A DNA stretch of 64,000 nucleotides from Peribacillus simplex (GCF_001578185.1 NZ_CP011008.1:3500001-3564000); one strand, 5' to 3'. Counted from the stretch's first letter, positions 15,308 to 23,375 are shown. The notes: a model not told the origin generated them from the sequence alone. Numbers and translations: made by a program.

Positions 15308-15637
15308 ATGAAACCAGAAATCTTATCAACAGCCATCGAAACTCTAACAGGATTGTTTTTCCGCAACAATAATAATGAAGGAACTGACTTTCTTGCCAAA
15401 CGCACATTAGACCATTATATAAACGACCTTGATTTGCTTGGTGATATCAAATCGGTAGCTGTGGAAATTGATAGACAAAGAGCTTATGCTCTTGTTGCAA
15501 AAGTTCGATTTTTCGATGCCAGAGCTGCCGATGAAATTGAAGTTGCTTTATGTGGATTGGAATTTACGGATGCTGAAATTATTGCGAGTGACATAGTATT
15601 TGAGGAGTGGAAAAAATCCCAAAATCACTGCCAATGA
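15308..15637 (+). CDS. Hypothetical protein, first gene of small-protein operon
   Basis: 109 residues, starting MKPEILSTAIETLTGLFFRN behind TTAGGAGG. It is soluble, acidic, with alternating helix and strand segments (VAVEIDRQRAYALVAKVRFF). No motif that I recognise. It opens a rightward run of eight short genes that ends at the terminator near 17400; the gap to the next one is filled with three stem-loops. Expression of this operon would probably come first after induction, judging only from its layout opposite the leftward genes. Confidence 0.55.
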   Translation: MKPEILSTAIETLTGLFFRNNNNEGTDFLAKRTLDHYINDLDLLGDIKSVAVEIDRQRAYALVAKVRFFDARAADEIEVALCGLEFTDAEIIASDIVFEEWKKSQNHCQ

Positions 15638-15643
15638 TTTTAA

Positions 15644-15713
15644 AATCGTTTGAGACGATTATGGATTCTAAGGTCATTTGTAATGACCTTGGCAAGGTCG
15701 TTTCAAACGACCT
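15644..15713. repeat. Three consecutive perfect stem-loops
   Basis: AATCGT/ACGATT (15644-15660), AAGGTCATT-TGT-AATGACCTT (15670-15690) and AGGTCGTTT-C-AAACGACCT (15695-15713). The second and third stems share AAGGTC, so they look like diverged repeats of one unit. They fill the gap before the ribosome-binding site of the next membrane-protein gene. Confidence 0.75.
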
Positions 15714-15735
15714 CAAAAATAAAGGAGGAATTGCC

Positions 15736-15933
15736 ATGTGGGGTCGATATCTATGGAAACTCCGATTATTATTGTTCATTCCAATTGTGCTGTATGCGAT
15801 TTGGGTATTTTCATCCCTTCAAAACATTGAGGATTTTCCGAGCTATTACTTTTTGATATTGGCAGTTTATACGCTGATTACTTCAACCATCTTGCACAAA
15901 ATGGAAAAGAAAGCAAAGAAAGAAAAGGAATGA
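15736..15933 (+). CDS. Small two-helix membrane protein, family copy 2
   Basis: 65 residues from the ATG behind AAAGGAGG; the frame is open upstream through the stem-loops but those codons are not protein-like. MWGRYLWKLRLLLFIPIVLY, helix, YY-containing loop, helix and basic tail EKKAKKEKE match copy 1 at 14630-14833 closely. The two genes face away from each other on opposite strands. A third, more distant member is at 16164-16337. The role is unknown. Confidence 0.65.
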   Translation: MWGRYLWKLRLLLFIPIVLYAIWVFSSLQNIEDFPSYYFLILAVYTLITSTILHKMEKKAKKEKE

Positions 15934-15990
15934 AGTTAAGGAGGTAAAGTGCTTACCTCCTGAGCGGTTTCATAAATGGAGGTGGAAATC

Positions 15991-16167
15991 ATGGGGCTCA
16001 AAAACATTTACAAAAAGTCTTTGGCTATGGCTCTGGTGCGGGCTGGACATGACATTCAGCACACAATGACCAATCGAAACAACAAAAAATACCAAATATT
16101 TGTTTTCGAGCATACGGATGAATTGATTAAAGATTTACTGGAGCTGACGAAACGGGAGGTAAAATGA
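15991..16167 (+). CDS. DUF5659-like small protein
   Basis: 58 residues starting MGLKNIYKKSLAMALVRAGH, after GGAGGTGG; an ATG 15 bp earlier overlaps that site and is less likely. The sequence continues MTNRNNKKYQIFVFEHTDELIKDLL. The order 'helix, RAGH, turn, N-K-K-Y-x-I-F-x-F, helix' matches the DUF5659 pattern seen in phage and plasmid small proteins, though I assign it from memory. The function is not known. Its stop overlaps the start of the next gene (ATGATG). Confidence 0.55.
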   Translation: MGLKNIYKKSLAMALVRAGHDIQHTMTNRNNKKYQIFVFEHTDELIKDLLELTKREVK

Positions 16168-16337
16168 TGAGTTTACGAACATTACAAATCTTGCTAACGA
16201 TTCCATCATTTCTATTTTTGATATGGCTATTCGTATTTGATGTAAACACCAATGTTTATTACATTCTCTTCATTGCAATTTATTCGTGGATTTCTTTGTA
16301 TCTTGTAGGGCGAAAAAGGAGGAAAAAGCGTGACTGA
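16164..16337 (+). CDS. Small two-helix membrane protein, distant family copy 3
   Basis: 57 residues: MMSLRTLQILLTIPSFLFLI, a loop containing VYY, a second helix (ILFIAIYSWISLYLVG) and a strongly basic tail GRKRRKKRD. A GGGAGG site precedes the ATGATG start. The topology, the Tyr-Tyr in the loop and the basic tail follow the two copies at 14630 and 15736, so I read it as a diverged third member. It overlaps the preceding gene and the following one, which places it firmly in the operon. Confidence 0.55.
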   Translation: MMSLRTLQILLTIPSFLFLIWLFVFDVNTNVYYILFIAIYSWISLYLVGRKRRKKRD

Positions 16338-16575
16338 TTACTACATTATGGAGAAATTCGACCCTGAGAAATTCGTGATGGATGAAGTTTTGACTTCTAC
16401 GGAATGTATCGAGCTGCTCGGCATTACACGGAGTAGATTGAGCTCTTTGATTAGGAGCAAAAAAATTATTCCAATCAAAAAAGCTGGCGTTCAATTGTAT
16501 TTGAAACAAGATATGCTCAAGAAAAAGGCAGAGCTTGAAAAGCTTCGTAAGTTGTACCGCCCGTTTGATTATTGA
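16330..16575 (+). CDS. Excisionase-like helix-turn-helix protein
   Basis: 81 residues from a GTG behind AAAGGAGG. The central segment VLTSTECIELLGITRSRLSSLI, followed by KKIIPIKKAGVQLYLKQDML, has the form of the MerR-like winged helix of excisionases: first helix 'TSTECIELLG', recognition helix 'TRSRLSSLI', and a wing ending in a Lys-Tyr-Leu strand. The C-terminal tail is charged. Small HTH proteins of this kind often act as recombination directionality factors or early regulators, and this is the only such candidate in the element. Confidence 0.65.
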   Translation: MTDYYIMEKFDPEKFVMDEVLTSTECIELLGITRSRLSSLIRSKKIIPIKKAGVQLYLKQDMLKKKAELEKLRKLYRPFDY

Positions 16576-16592
16576 TGGAAGTAGGAGAAGCC

Positions 16593-16799
16593 ATGGACAA
16601 ACTTAAGAGTTTGCAAGAAATCTATAATGCTAACCGACCAGAAAATAATGAGCTGTTCCGAGCCATTCAAGCTCATTTGCAATTAAAGTATCCAAACAAA
16701 AAAATAACTGCCACCAGGACATTGCAAATTATTGTGGCGGACAGTGTAGCTTCTGGAAAACTACGTAACGTTGAAAGTCGGCTCTTGCATAGCTCATGA
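16593..16799 (+). CDS. Hypothetical protein, 68 residues
   Basis: MDKLKSLQEIYNANRPENNE then LFRAIQAHLQLKYPNKKITAT and a helix IIVADSVASGKLRNVESRLL. The ATG follows GTAGGAGAAG; an earlier ATG overlaps the preceding stop without a site. It is basic and helical, compatible with a small DNA- or protein-binding factor. No family recognised. It overlaps nothing but lies 17 bp after the HTH gene in the same operon. Confidence 0.5.
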   Translation: MDKLKSLQEIYNANRPENNELFRAIQAHLQLKYPNKKITATRTLQIIVADSVASGKLRNVESRLLHSS

Positions 16800-16847
16800 A
16801 GGTGCATCTTGCTCCACGATGGAGTTGACCAAAAAGGAGGTGAGACA

Positions 16848-17012
16848 ATGACTGAACGTTTATCCATCGGTATTATAATATCCTGTGTAGCTGTAGTAAT
16901 AGGCATAGTGATTGATTTAGGAAGGTTGGACATCGCATTCATACTTATTCTAATTTGTTTATTGGCTGTTTTTCCTGTCAAGTGGTTCCGTGATTGGCTT
17001 TGGAGTGACTAA
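16848..17012 (+). CDS. Small membrane protein, 54 residues
   Basis: MTERLSIGIIISCVAVVIGI, a short polar turn (DLGRLD) and a second helix (IAFILILICLLAVFPV), then WFRDWLWSD. The ATG follows AAAAAGGAGGTGAGACA, a very strong site. Two membrane helices and an aromatic tail are all that can be said. It differs from the three-member family above by lacking the basic tail. Confidence 0.55.
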   Translation: MTERLSIGIIISCVAVVIGIVIDLGRLDIAFILILICLLAVFPVKWFRDWLWSD

Positions 17013-17073
17013 AATATGCTGATTGTACATCAATTGAATATAAAAATTACCGAACACAGGAGGTATGTCACCA

Positions 17074-17385
17074 ATGAAAAAATACATAAATATAGTCCCA
17101 GTGTTGGGCTTAATCGTGTTGCTTATGGCAATGCCTTTCTTTTACACAGCCATTTTTTTGGGTAGTTTTATCTTGGATGTTACGCCAACTGTACATCCAC
17201 AACCTGGCCATGAAGACCATAATGCAACAAAAGTATGGGAAGGAATGTCAAAAGAGGAATATCAGAAAATTAAATACGTAGAAGAACATAAATATAAATA
17301 TGAAAATGAAAAACCTGCATTCAACCCAGATGAGCCTTCAAGCTTTAACCTTTTTGAAGTTGAAACCGAAAATGAAGAATATTAA
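17074..17385 (+). CDS. Membrane-anchored hypothetical protein
   Basis: 103 residues. MKKYINIVPVLGLIVLLMAM begins a single N-terminal membrane helix, followed by a polar, Glu/Lys/Tyr-rich extracytoplasmic or cytoplasmic tail (WEGMSKEEYQKIKYVEEHKYKYENE). The second of two close ATGs is chosen because it has the better distance to ACAGGAGG. It is the last gene before a strong terminator, closing the rightward small-protein operon. No family recognised. Confidence 0.55.
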   Translation: MKKYINIVPVLGLIVLLMAMPFFYTAIFLGSFILDVTPTVHPQPGHEDHNATKVWEGMSKEEYQKIKYVEEHKYKYENEKPAFNPDEPSSFNLFEVETENEEY

Positions 17386-17386
17386 A

Positions 17387-17418
17387 AGATGTGTCAAACT
17401 TTGGACACATCTTTTTTT
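17387..17418 (+). terminator. Intrinsic terminator
   Basis: AAGATGTGTC/GACACATCTT perfect 10-bp stem, loop AAACTTTG, then seven T. Ends the rightward small-protein operon. Confidence 0.9.
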
Positions 17419-17462
17419 CAGGAATTTTGAAAAGGTTGTTGTATTAAGCTCAATTTAACCCC

Positions 17463-18488
17463 TTATTTAAAAAATTGAGCCATTTGCTCTGATATTTCCT
17501 TAAATATATCTTCTTTACCGTAAAACTCCAAAAAAGGTTCTATAGAGTATGACAGGAACATACTTGCCATACTCATAGCTGACTCGCTACCCTTCTCATC
17601 TCTAAATTTTGTTAAGGTTGTAATATCATTATCTATAACGAGCTGTTGGGAAGCATTTGCAGAATGTACTTCCTGTGATAATCGTGCATATGTGACGTAT
17701 TCATCTTGTAAACCTAAACTCTTTGATAATTGGAATATATTCCTCACACCTGTTTTTAAAGAGTACCAGCTTGGCCTGTAGCCTGATATATTCTTTTCTT
17801 CTTGTCTTACTTCTAAAAATAACTCATCTTGATTTAACCTACGCAGAATTTTTACTAGTCTTTCTTTTGTTTTTTTCATTTCTTCTATCTGGATTCTAAA
17901 TGACTCTATTCTTTTTTCTATTTTTTCTATTTTCAGCTTATTTTGAAGTATTTCTTCTTCATGCCCTTTTATCATTTCTTCATATGTTCTATTTATTTCT
18001 TCCAACTTCGCATGAGACATTTTAGCTATTTTTTGATTTTGAAAAAAACTATTTCTACTTACACATTTCTCTTTCAAACTCTCCACGAAACTTATTTTAG
18101 CTTGGTATTTAATAATATAACTTTCATTATTACTAATATTTTCTAATAAGATTGTATTATAATACTCCATTTCCTTTATTTCTTTTTTTGCATTATCCTT
18201 TCTGTCAAAGTAATAATAAGAAAGTGACCTAAATTCCGAATCATTATCAATAATAAACATAAAATACCACCGATTTTCTAAGACACTTCTTGCGAAAGAA
18301 AGAGCTGGTTGACCTGAATTATTATCATGTAAAATCTTTATTGCATCACATTTTTCTACTATTTTACGAAATAGCAATAATGGCATAACTTTTTCAATTG
18401 GTGGGTCACCGTATTGCTCCATTAATTCACTAAAAATTATTTTATTTACTTCTTCTAGTTTGTTTATAAGATACACTTCTGGATTCAA
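17463..18488 (-). CDS. DUF5677-like protein with coiled coil
   Basis: 341 residues from a TTG behind GGGCGGGG. The region ALSFARSVLENRWYFMFII resembles the core of the DUF5677 family (a conserved Ser-hydrophobic-Glu helix near residue 68). A long coiled coil from about 120 to 225 (KLEEINRTYEEMIKGHEEEI onward) separates it from a C-terminal helical part containing YARLSQEVHSANASQQLV, whose Glu and His could be functional. No membrane segment is visible. It sits convergent to the small-protein operon at the edge of the defence-like cargo. Family assignment is from recall of pattern; function unknown. Confidence 0.55.
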   Translation of the reverse strand: MNPEVYLINKLEEVNKIIFSELMEQYGDPPIEKVMPLLLFRKIVEKCDAIKILHDNNSGQPALSFARSVLENRWYFMFIIDNDSEFRSLSYYYFDRKDNAKKEIKEMEYYNTILLENISNNESYIIKYQAKISFVESLKEKCVSRNSFFQNQKIAKMSHAKLEEINRTYEEMIKGHEEEILQNKLKIEKIEKRIESFRIQIEEMKKTKERLVKILRRLNQDELFLEVRQEEKNISGYRPSWYSLKTGVRNIFQLSKSLGLQDEYVTYARLSQEVHSANASQQLVIDNDITTLTKFRDEKGSESAMSMASMFLSYSIEPFLEFYGKEDIFKEISEQMAQFFK

Positions 18489-18683
18489 AATTTCCCCGCC
18501 CTTATTTTTACTATATCGGCAACAATTTCATTTTATTTTATCATTAAACTCCACTGGTTAAGAGCTACGGTAGTAAAAATAAATTTGTATTATTATTTCA
18601 TCGGTATTTCAACTTATTAAAGGAAAATGTCTCCCTTTGTCGAAATATATTTATGACCGATATATTCAGAATGGGAGGATTAG

Positions 18684-19184
18684 ATGGATATTAGCAGTGT
18701 AGTATCTAATCAACTTAGAAGATTGAATTTGTATGTAATACCTCAATACCTTTGGTTAATTTTATTATATTATTTGATGATAAATAGTTTTATTAATTTT
18801 TTTGAAAATATTGAAGATTTTAGAATGTTTTTTAAAAAAACACCAGAAGTGTTTTTAAATTATAACAATATTGTTATGCGGTATATAGATATGTGGGTTC
18901 CGTTTTTAATTTTTTTGGGTTTTATACTTATACTTTCGGGAGTAATAATTAAAACCATTCAGGTTTTACCTTATATTGAAAATTTCCAGATTACTATACA
19001 TGGACCATTTGGAATTTATTTAGGCATATGGATGCTAATAATAAGCTGTACTTATAAATCATATATTATTTTGGGTTCATGGTTTTTGCTTCTTCTCCCT
19101 GCTATTTATTGCATTGCAGAAGTAATAAAAAAATTAATAAATAAAAAACTTGGACGGTATTATAATTTAGATAAATTCGAATAA
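18684..19184 (+). CDS. Hypothetical multi-pass membrane protein
   Basis: 166 residues with about four hydrophobic helices: YVIPQYLWLILLYYLMI, WVPFLIFLGFILILSG, IYLGIWMLIISCTY and IILGSWFLLLLPAIYCIAEV, ending in a basic cytoplasmic tail KKLINKKLGRYY. The ATG follows GGGAGG. Codon use is extremely AT-rich, more so than the host backbone. It is followed by a small gene on the same strand and lies between DUF5677-like and nuclease-like genes on the other strand. I do not recognise the family. Confidence 0.55.
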   Translation: MDISSVVSNQLRRLNLYVIPQYLWLILLYYLMINSFINFFENIEDFRMFFKKTPEVFLNYNNIVMRYIDMWVPFLIFLGFILILSGVIIKTIQVLPYIENFQITIHGPFGIYLGIWMLIISCTYKSYIILGSWFLLLLPAIYCIAEVIKKLINKKLGRYYNLDKFE

Positions 19185-19238
19185 GTTTACACAGTACTCC
19201 TGGATTTGGGTGCATTTAATAGAAAGGTGGTTTTAATC

Positions 19239-19490
19239 ATGTCAGAGGAGTATTACAAGATACACATTGAGGTCGGATTAAAAAATGGACAAATCTTCAA
19301 AGCAATAAAAAAAGCAAAACGATATATTGGTGATGAAGAAACAGATGTTGATTACCATTTAAAAGGATATAGGGAATATTTATCGAGTACGAGTAATAAG
19401 TTTGCCTTTTTAAGGTGCGATGTCGAAAATATAGAATACAGTATTAATACCGAAGAAATCATGTATGTACAGCTAAAGCAAGGAAAGTAG
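19239..19490 (+). CDS. Hypothetical protein, 83 residues
   Basis: Starts MSEEYYKIHIEVGLKNGQIF after AAAGGTGG; the frame has an earlier ATG without a site. Alternating strands and helices (KAIKKAKRYIG, DYHLKGYREYLS, EEIMYVQLKQ) suggest a small soluble alpha/beta protein. It follows the membrane-protein gene and ends at a terminator. No motif recognised. Confidence 0.5.
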   Translation: MSEEYYKIHIEVGLKNGQIFKAIKKAKRYIGDEETDVDYHLKGYREYLSSTSNKFAFLRCDVENIEYSINTEEIMYVQLKQGK

Positions 19491-19496
19491 ATTAAA

Positions 19497-19522
19497 CAAG
19501 CATCCTTAGCGATGCTTGTTAT
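19497..19522. terminator. Intrinsic terminator
   Basis: ACAAGCATC/GATGCTTGT hairpin followed by TATTTG; closes the rightward pair. Confidence 0.7.
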
Positions 19523-19573
19523 TTGTCTCAATGATTTGAAAAATGTTTATAAAATATGTGCAATCCTCAATCA

Positions 19574-19627
19574 AAATCGCGGCACCTGTGAGCAAACAGG
19601 TTAGGAGCAATTCGAGCTTGCTCCTAA
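19574..19627 (-). terminator. Two hairpins downstream of the leftward nuclease-like gene
   Basis: ACCTGT/ACAGGT and the stronger TAGGAGCAA/TTGCTCCTA lie just after the leftward gene's stop. Neither has a long U run on that strand, so termination may be weak. Confidence 0.45.
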
Positions 19628-19635
19628 GTTATACC

Positions 19636-20469
19636 TTATTCAAAAAACTTCGAATTATCTACTTTAACATCATTAGCATCAATAGAAAAATCAAGAGGAT
19701 ATTTTACATCTATAGGTATAGTTACCTTTATAGGATAAGAGCTTTCTATCCTTGCTCCAACCCCTCTACTAAAATCTCCGTCAGAACCATATTGATGTTC
19801 CACATCAATAGAACCCGAAACAAGCACTGATATTATTGAATCATCTATTGAAACTACCGAAATGTTATCTACGTAGGTCCCATCCACCCAATAATGAGTA
19901 GCTATAATATCAATTTCTTGAATAACGTCTGAGCTTACTGCCTCGTCAATTAGGTCAGATATACGCAATTCGTATGCAAGTATTATCTCATTTCGAACAT
20001 TCTCAATTGTTTCCAGAAACTCATTTAACGAATCCAGTGATTTATATACCATATCATTACCTGGCTGAGAATGTGTATTAAATGTAGCTTCTTCAATATG
20101 CGTATACTTATTAAGACTATCAATTGCCTTTTTTAAATTTTTAGTAATTACATTTATATCAAGTTCCAATTCTTCCTGAATAAATTCATCAGATAAACCA
20201 CCCTTAATTGCATATAACATTCTCTGTACTCTTGTGATACCGTTAGCTTTATCAATCTCATTTTTGTACCATTGACATTTTAGCACTTTTTCATCAGGAG
20301 CTAAGCGCTTAAAAATGTGTCTTGTTAATTCACGAAAACTAAAAGCAAAGCTATTAAAACGAATAGGATTATCATCATCTTCCAATACTTTCAAAGCAGC
20401 ACCATGTAAGTTCAGTTCAAAGTCAGTTTCTAATTTTTTGTTTATAGAATTTACAATTATATTAAACAT
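19636..20469 (-). CDS. Possible pPIWI-associating nuclease-family protein
   Basis: 277 residues from the second ATG, which follows GGGAGGG. The segment FSFRELTRHIFKRLAPDEKV, then CQWYKNE, GITRVQRMLYAIKGGLSD and LNKYTHIEE is the conserved core I associate with proteins annotated as predicted pPIWI-associating nucleases. The C-terminal half has ATHYWVDGTYVDNISV and a beta-rich domain. No pPIWI or Argonaute gene is present in the window, so if the family is right it acts without that partner here. It lies directly downstream of the AbiC-like gene on the same strand, 53 bp away, and may be cotranscribed with it. Confidence 0.5.
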   Translation of the reverse strand: MFNIIVNSINKKLETDFELNLHGAALKVLEDDDNPIRFNSFAFSFRELTRHIFKRLAPDEKVLKCQWYKNEIDKANGITRVQRMLYAIKGGLSDEFIQEELELDINVITKNLKKAIDSLNKYTHIEEATFNTHSQPGNDMVYKSLDSLNEFLETIENVRNEIILAYELRISDLIDEAVSSDVIQEIDIIATHYWVDGTYVDNISVVSIDDSIISVLVSGSIDVEHQYGSDGDFSRGVGARIESSYPIKVTIPIDVKYPLDFSIDANDVKVDNSKFFE

Positions 20470-20521
20470 TAATATCCCTCCCATTATTTACAAAAAATAT
20501 GTTATTTCATAATTAGTTTTA

Positions 20522-21754
20522 CTAATTAGTCTCAATTAATTTTTTGTAAGCTTTGAACCTACTCATACTGTCTTTAAGTATAAAACTCTCTAGCGGCGCT
20601 TGTTTATCTAGTTCATTCTTTTCAGTTTCTTTTATATCCAATACATCGTACTTCAATATTAGATTTTTAAATTTATAGTTTTCCTTGTACAGAGAATTGA
20701 TAAGGATTAGTTCAAATTCAGCATTAGACCATTGAGCTCGCAAAGTTCCAAAATAGTATCTCTTATCACCTATTATAGGTTCTCTTCCAGTCTCTTTTTT
20801 CATACTTTTCTGTTCCTTTTCATCATCCGCTACATTATTCACAATGAATTTTACGATTCGATAATTGTTTCTCATGTAATGACCGATACTATTGCCGTAA
20901 TTATCATCATGAAATTTTTTATATACTTCGTCGAGTGATTCTTGATTAACTGTATTTTCATTCTTAAAAATACTTTGGAAACGTTTCTCTTTTATAATTT
21001 CTGGAGAATCTTCCTGTTTATGCAATGTCATCACATCGCGAGAAATATATTCCTTTTCAACATACATATTCTCAAAAATAATTTTAAACTGCTCAATTGC
21101 TGCCCTGCCAGTAAAAGTGTTGGTTTCAGTTGTAAACTTTATATCGTTAACAATTTGATGATGTAACGACAACATATTGAAAAAAGTTGTTTCAAACTGC
21201 TGTTGTTTCATCGTTTCATTAGTTATTTGAGTTTCTTTTCTTGCTTCTTCAGCTTGTTGAACCGAAGCTTCAGTTTGCTTTACTAATTGCACAATACTTT
21301 CTTGACTGATTTTTATTTCCTTACGTTGCATAATTATCGTTGCTAGTAGTAAGACAACACTTGCTGCGGTTAAAAAAGCAACAGTTGTTCCTCCTATGAA
21401 ATCTCCTATTGCGCCCAAATCAGATATAGTTTTATAATTTTCTACTCTTGGCTTGAAATAGTTCCTTACTATAAACGGCATTATAATTGCAATAATTATC
21501 AAGAGTATTCCCAGGATGGTTAACCCTCGAATACCTATATCCGATAGCTTACTACCTTCTCCTCTATTTGGAAAATAAACATCGGACATTATTATTGTAA
21601 AGATAATAATAATAACCAATATGCTAAATATAAATAAAACTTCACTCAAAAACTTCCCCACCTTAAATCGGACCAGACAATTTAGCCTAGCTTTTTTTTC
21701 CATTATACCAATAACTAGTTTCATAGTAATAGGATTTTTTTCACTAAACCGCAC
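20522..21754 (-). CDS. Putative phage abortive infection protein, AbiC-like
   Basis: Up to 410 residues. Three membrane helices (about 34-57, 74-96 and 122-142) are followed by a coiled coil (about 145-187) and the soluble domain, which starts QQQFETTFFNMLSLHHQIV and carries YFGTLRAQWSNAEFELILIN near residue 340. This order is that of the putative AbiC family (putAbiC), which blocks phage growth in lactococci by a poorly understood route. No clear ribosome-binding site marks the start; the first codon shown would be GTG and later ATGs are possible. Strong AT bias suggests horizontal origin. Confidence 0.65.
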   Translation of the reverse strand: MRFSEKNPITMKLVIGIMEKKARLNCLVRFKVGKFLSEVLFIFSILVIIIIFTIIMSDVYFPNRGEGSKLSDIGIRGLTILGILLIIIAIIMPFIVRNYFKPRVENYKTISDLGAIGDFIGGTTVAFLTAASVVLLLATIIMQRKEIKISQESIVQLVKQTEASVQQAEEARKETQITNETMKQQQFETTFFNMLSLHHQIVNDIKFTTETNTFTGRAAIEQFKIIFENMYVEKEYISRDVMTLHKQEDSPEIIKEKRFQSIFKNENTVNQESLDEVYKKFHDDNYGNSIGHYMRNNYRIVKFIVNNVADDEKEQKSMKKETGREPIIGDKRYYFGTLRAQWSNAEFELILINSLYKENYKFKNLILKYDVLDIKETEKNELDKQAPLESFILKDSMSRFKAYKKLIETN

Positions 21755-21810
21755 TGCGACGGAGACTTCGAATTTTCTTTTTGTGTTCCAATAAACTGTA
21801 TAAACATATA

Positions 21811-21846
21811 AAAAAAACGCCTACTGAATCGTCTAGGCGGTTTTTT
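21811..21846. terminator. Bidirectional terminator
   Basis: CGCCTA/TAGGCG stem with AAAAAA on the left and TTTTTTT on the right. It isolates the AbiC-like gene from the three-gene operon upstream. Confidence 0.8.
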
Positions 21847-21941
21847 TCATATATTATTGGGAGCTAAAAAACAAAAGAAATTTACAGCCGATATGTGCAA
21901 GGATTGTTAAAGGTAGTACCATCATTTCATTAATTACCCAA

Positions 21942-22628
21942 TTATTGAGCCTCCTTCATCTCTTCCATAAATGTATCCCACGCTTTATCTAATTCTTGAA
22001 TAATTTGACCATGTTCCTTTTTTTCAAAATCCTTCAAAGGAAAGTTTTCAAGAACCTTTGAATACATTCTATTTATACCAATTAATTTACTTTTTGCCTC
22101 TTCGTAACCTAGTTTTTCAGTATAAATATATAAGAACGCGTATTCTTTTATAGTACTTTTTAATTGAGATTTTACATCAGTGTCTAATTTAAATCCAATC
22201 TTCTCAAAAATTTCATTACTATATAACAAAAAATAATATAAAATTCTAAATTGAGAAGATATTTCAATTTCAGCCCAATTGTTTTCTGTGTAATACCTTA
22301 TCGTTTTATAATTTAAAAATGCTGCTTGTAAACGTTTATCACCATAATGAATTTTTTTAAACATGTCATCTATAATTTTAGAAATATTTACTTCTTTCTT
22401 AATATCCTTTTCTGACATTAATCGTGTAAGAGCACGAGGATATGCCAAAATATCTATTAAATGTTCAGATATAAATTTTTCATACACTTCATTCTTATAT
22501 TTCTTATTTTCTCTTCGATAAGTTAACCAATTGTTTAAAAATTGAGCACCGACAGCAGCAAATAATGCAACAGATGCAGTAATTATCGCAGGAATATATG
22601 ATTCTGGAATAAAATCTCTGAAATTCAC
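21942..22628 (-). CDS. Membrane-anchored protein, third gene of HNH operon
   Basis: 228 residues starting at a GTG that overlaps the previous stop (GTGA). A single N-terminal helix PAIITASVALFAAVGAQFL is followed by NNWLTYRRENKKY and an all-helical, charged domain ending FEKKEHGQIIQELDKAWDTF. The layout, with one N-terminal helix, a Tyr-Arg-Arg basic stop and then a long helical cytoplasmic part, repeats in the gene upstream, so the two look like distant paralogues or partner subunits. No catalytic motif is seen. It is the last gene of the three-gene unit. Confidence 0.6.
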   Translation of the reverse strand: MNFRDFIPESYIPAIITASVALFAAVGAQFLNNWLTYRRENKKYKNEVYEKFISEHLIDILAYPRALTRLMSEKDIKKEVNISKIIDDMFKKIHYGDKRLQAAFLNYKTIRYYTENNWAEIEISSQFRILYYFLLYSNEIFEKIGFKLDTDVKSQLKSTIKEYAFLYIYTEKLGYEEAKSKLIGINRMYSKVLENFPLKDFEKKEHGQIIQELDKAWDTFMEEMKEAQ

Positions 22629-23347
22629 AATTTGTCTCCTTCTACTTCGCGCAGATAAGTTTCAAAAATTTGTATGATATGTTCTGGTCCTCCATCATCA
22701 AATTTTGAATCCTTTTCAAAAACATACTTCATTTCAATAATAAACTCTTTTATTTCAGTAGAATTATACTTTTTCATTAATGTCTTCAATTTTCTCAAAC
22801 TTAGTTTATCGAGATAACTGTCTTTCCACATCCAATGATATTTTAAAATTTCTATCGCTTCATCTATACCAAATAAATCAGTCAATAACACCCAAACACC
22901 ATATTTTTTTTGCGTTAATTGAACTGATTTTTTAATTTTTTTATCTATTTTTCCCATCCTTTTAAAGGTTTCTATCGAATAATCTAAAAACCAAAAATAC
23001 ATAGAAAGCATGTTTACATCTTTTGAATATCCACGGCCATCAAAAAAGGTAATAGAAGAATTATAATTAAAAATGGCATTTATTAAATTTGAATTTCCAA
23101 AGATAATATTCTCTGAAATTTTGCTTGTTAATGTTTCGGAATCAATGGTTCGTTCCACATCATGTCCTTTTCTAAAATGAGTTTCAGTTTCAAAATAGAG
23201 GATAACATCATTTAAAGACGGATATATAAATTTTTGATATGTTTCTCTAGCTTCCTTTTGCTTGTCTCGTCTTTTAGTAAAATAGTGTGAAAATACCTGA
23301 CCCGCTAATGCACCGAAAAATGCTGAATATAGTGGTAACAAATTCAT
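22625..23347 (-). CDS. Membrane-anchored protein, second gene of HNH operon
   Basis: 240 residues. The N-terminal helix LLPLYSAFFGALAGQVFSHY is followed by FTKRRDKQKEARETYQKFI and an all-helical domain with SITFFDGRGYSKDVNMLSM near residue 100. AAAGGAGGAAAG gives a strong ribosome-binding site. It ends 28 bp upstream-coupled to HNH and overlaps the next gene by 4 bp. Together with that gene it could form a membrane sensor or effector pair whose activity is tied to the HNH nuclease. Family not recognised. Confidence 0.6.
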   Translation of the reverse strand: MNLLPLYSAFFGALAGQVFSHYFTKRRDKQKEARETYQKFIYPSLNDVILYFETETHFRKGHDVERTIDSETLTSKISENIIFGNSNLINAIFNYNSSITFFDGRGYSKDVNMLSMYFWFLDYSIETFKRMGKIDKKIKKSVQLTQKKYGVWVLLTDLFGIDEAIEILKYHWMWKDSYLDKLSLRKLKTLMKKYNSTEIKEFIIEMKYVFEKDSKFDDGGPEHIIQIFETYLREVEGDKL

Positions 23348-23375
23348 TTAGAATCTTTCCTCCTTTCATGAAAAT

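Noticed and set aside
15644..15713. CRISPR array
   Set aside because: The units are individual palindromes of differing sequence with no spacers of even length, and no cas gene is in the window.
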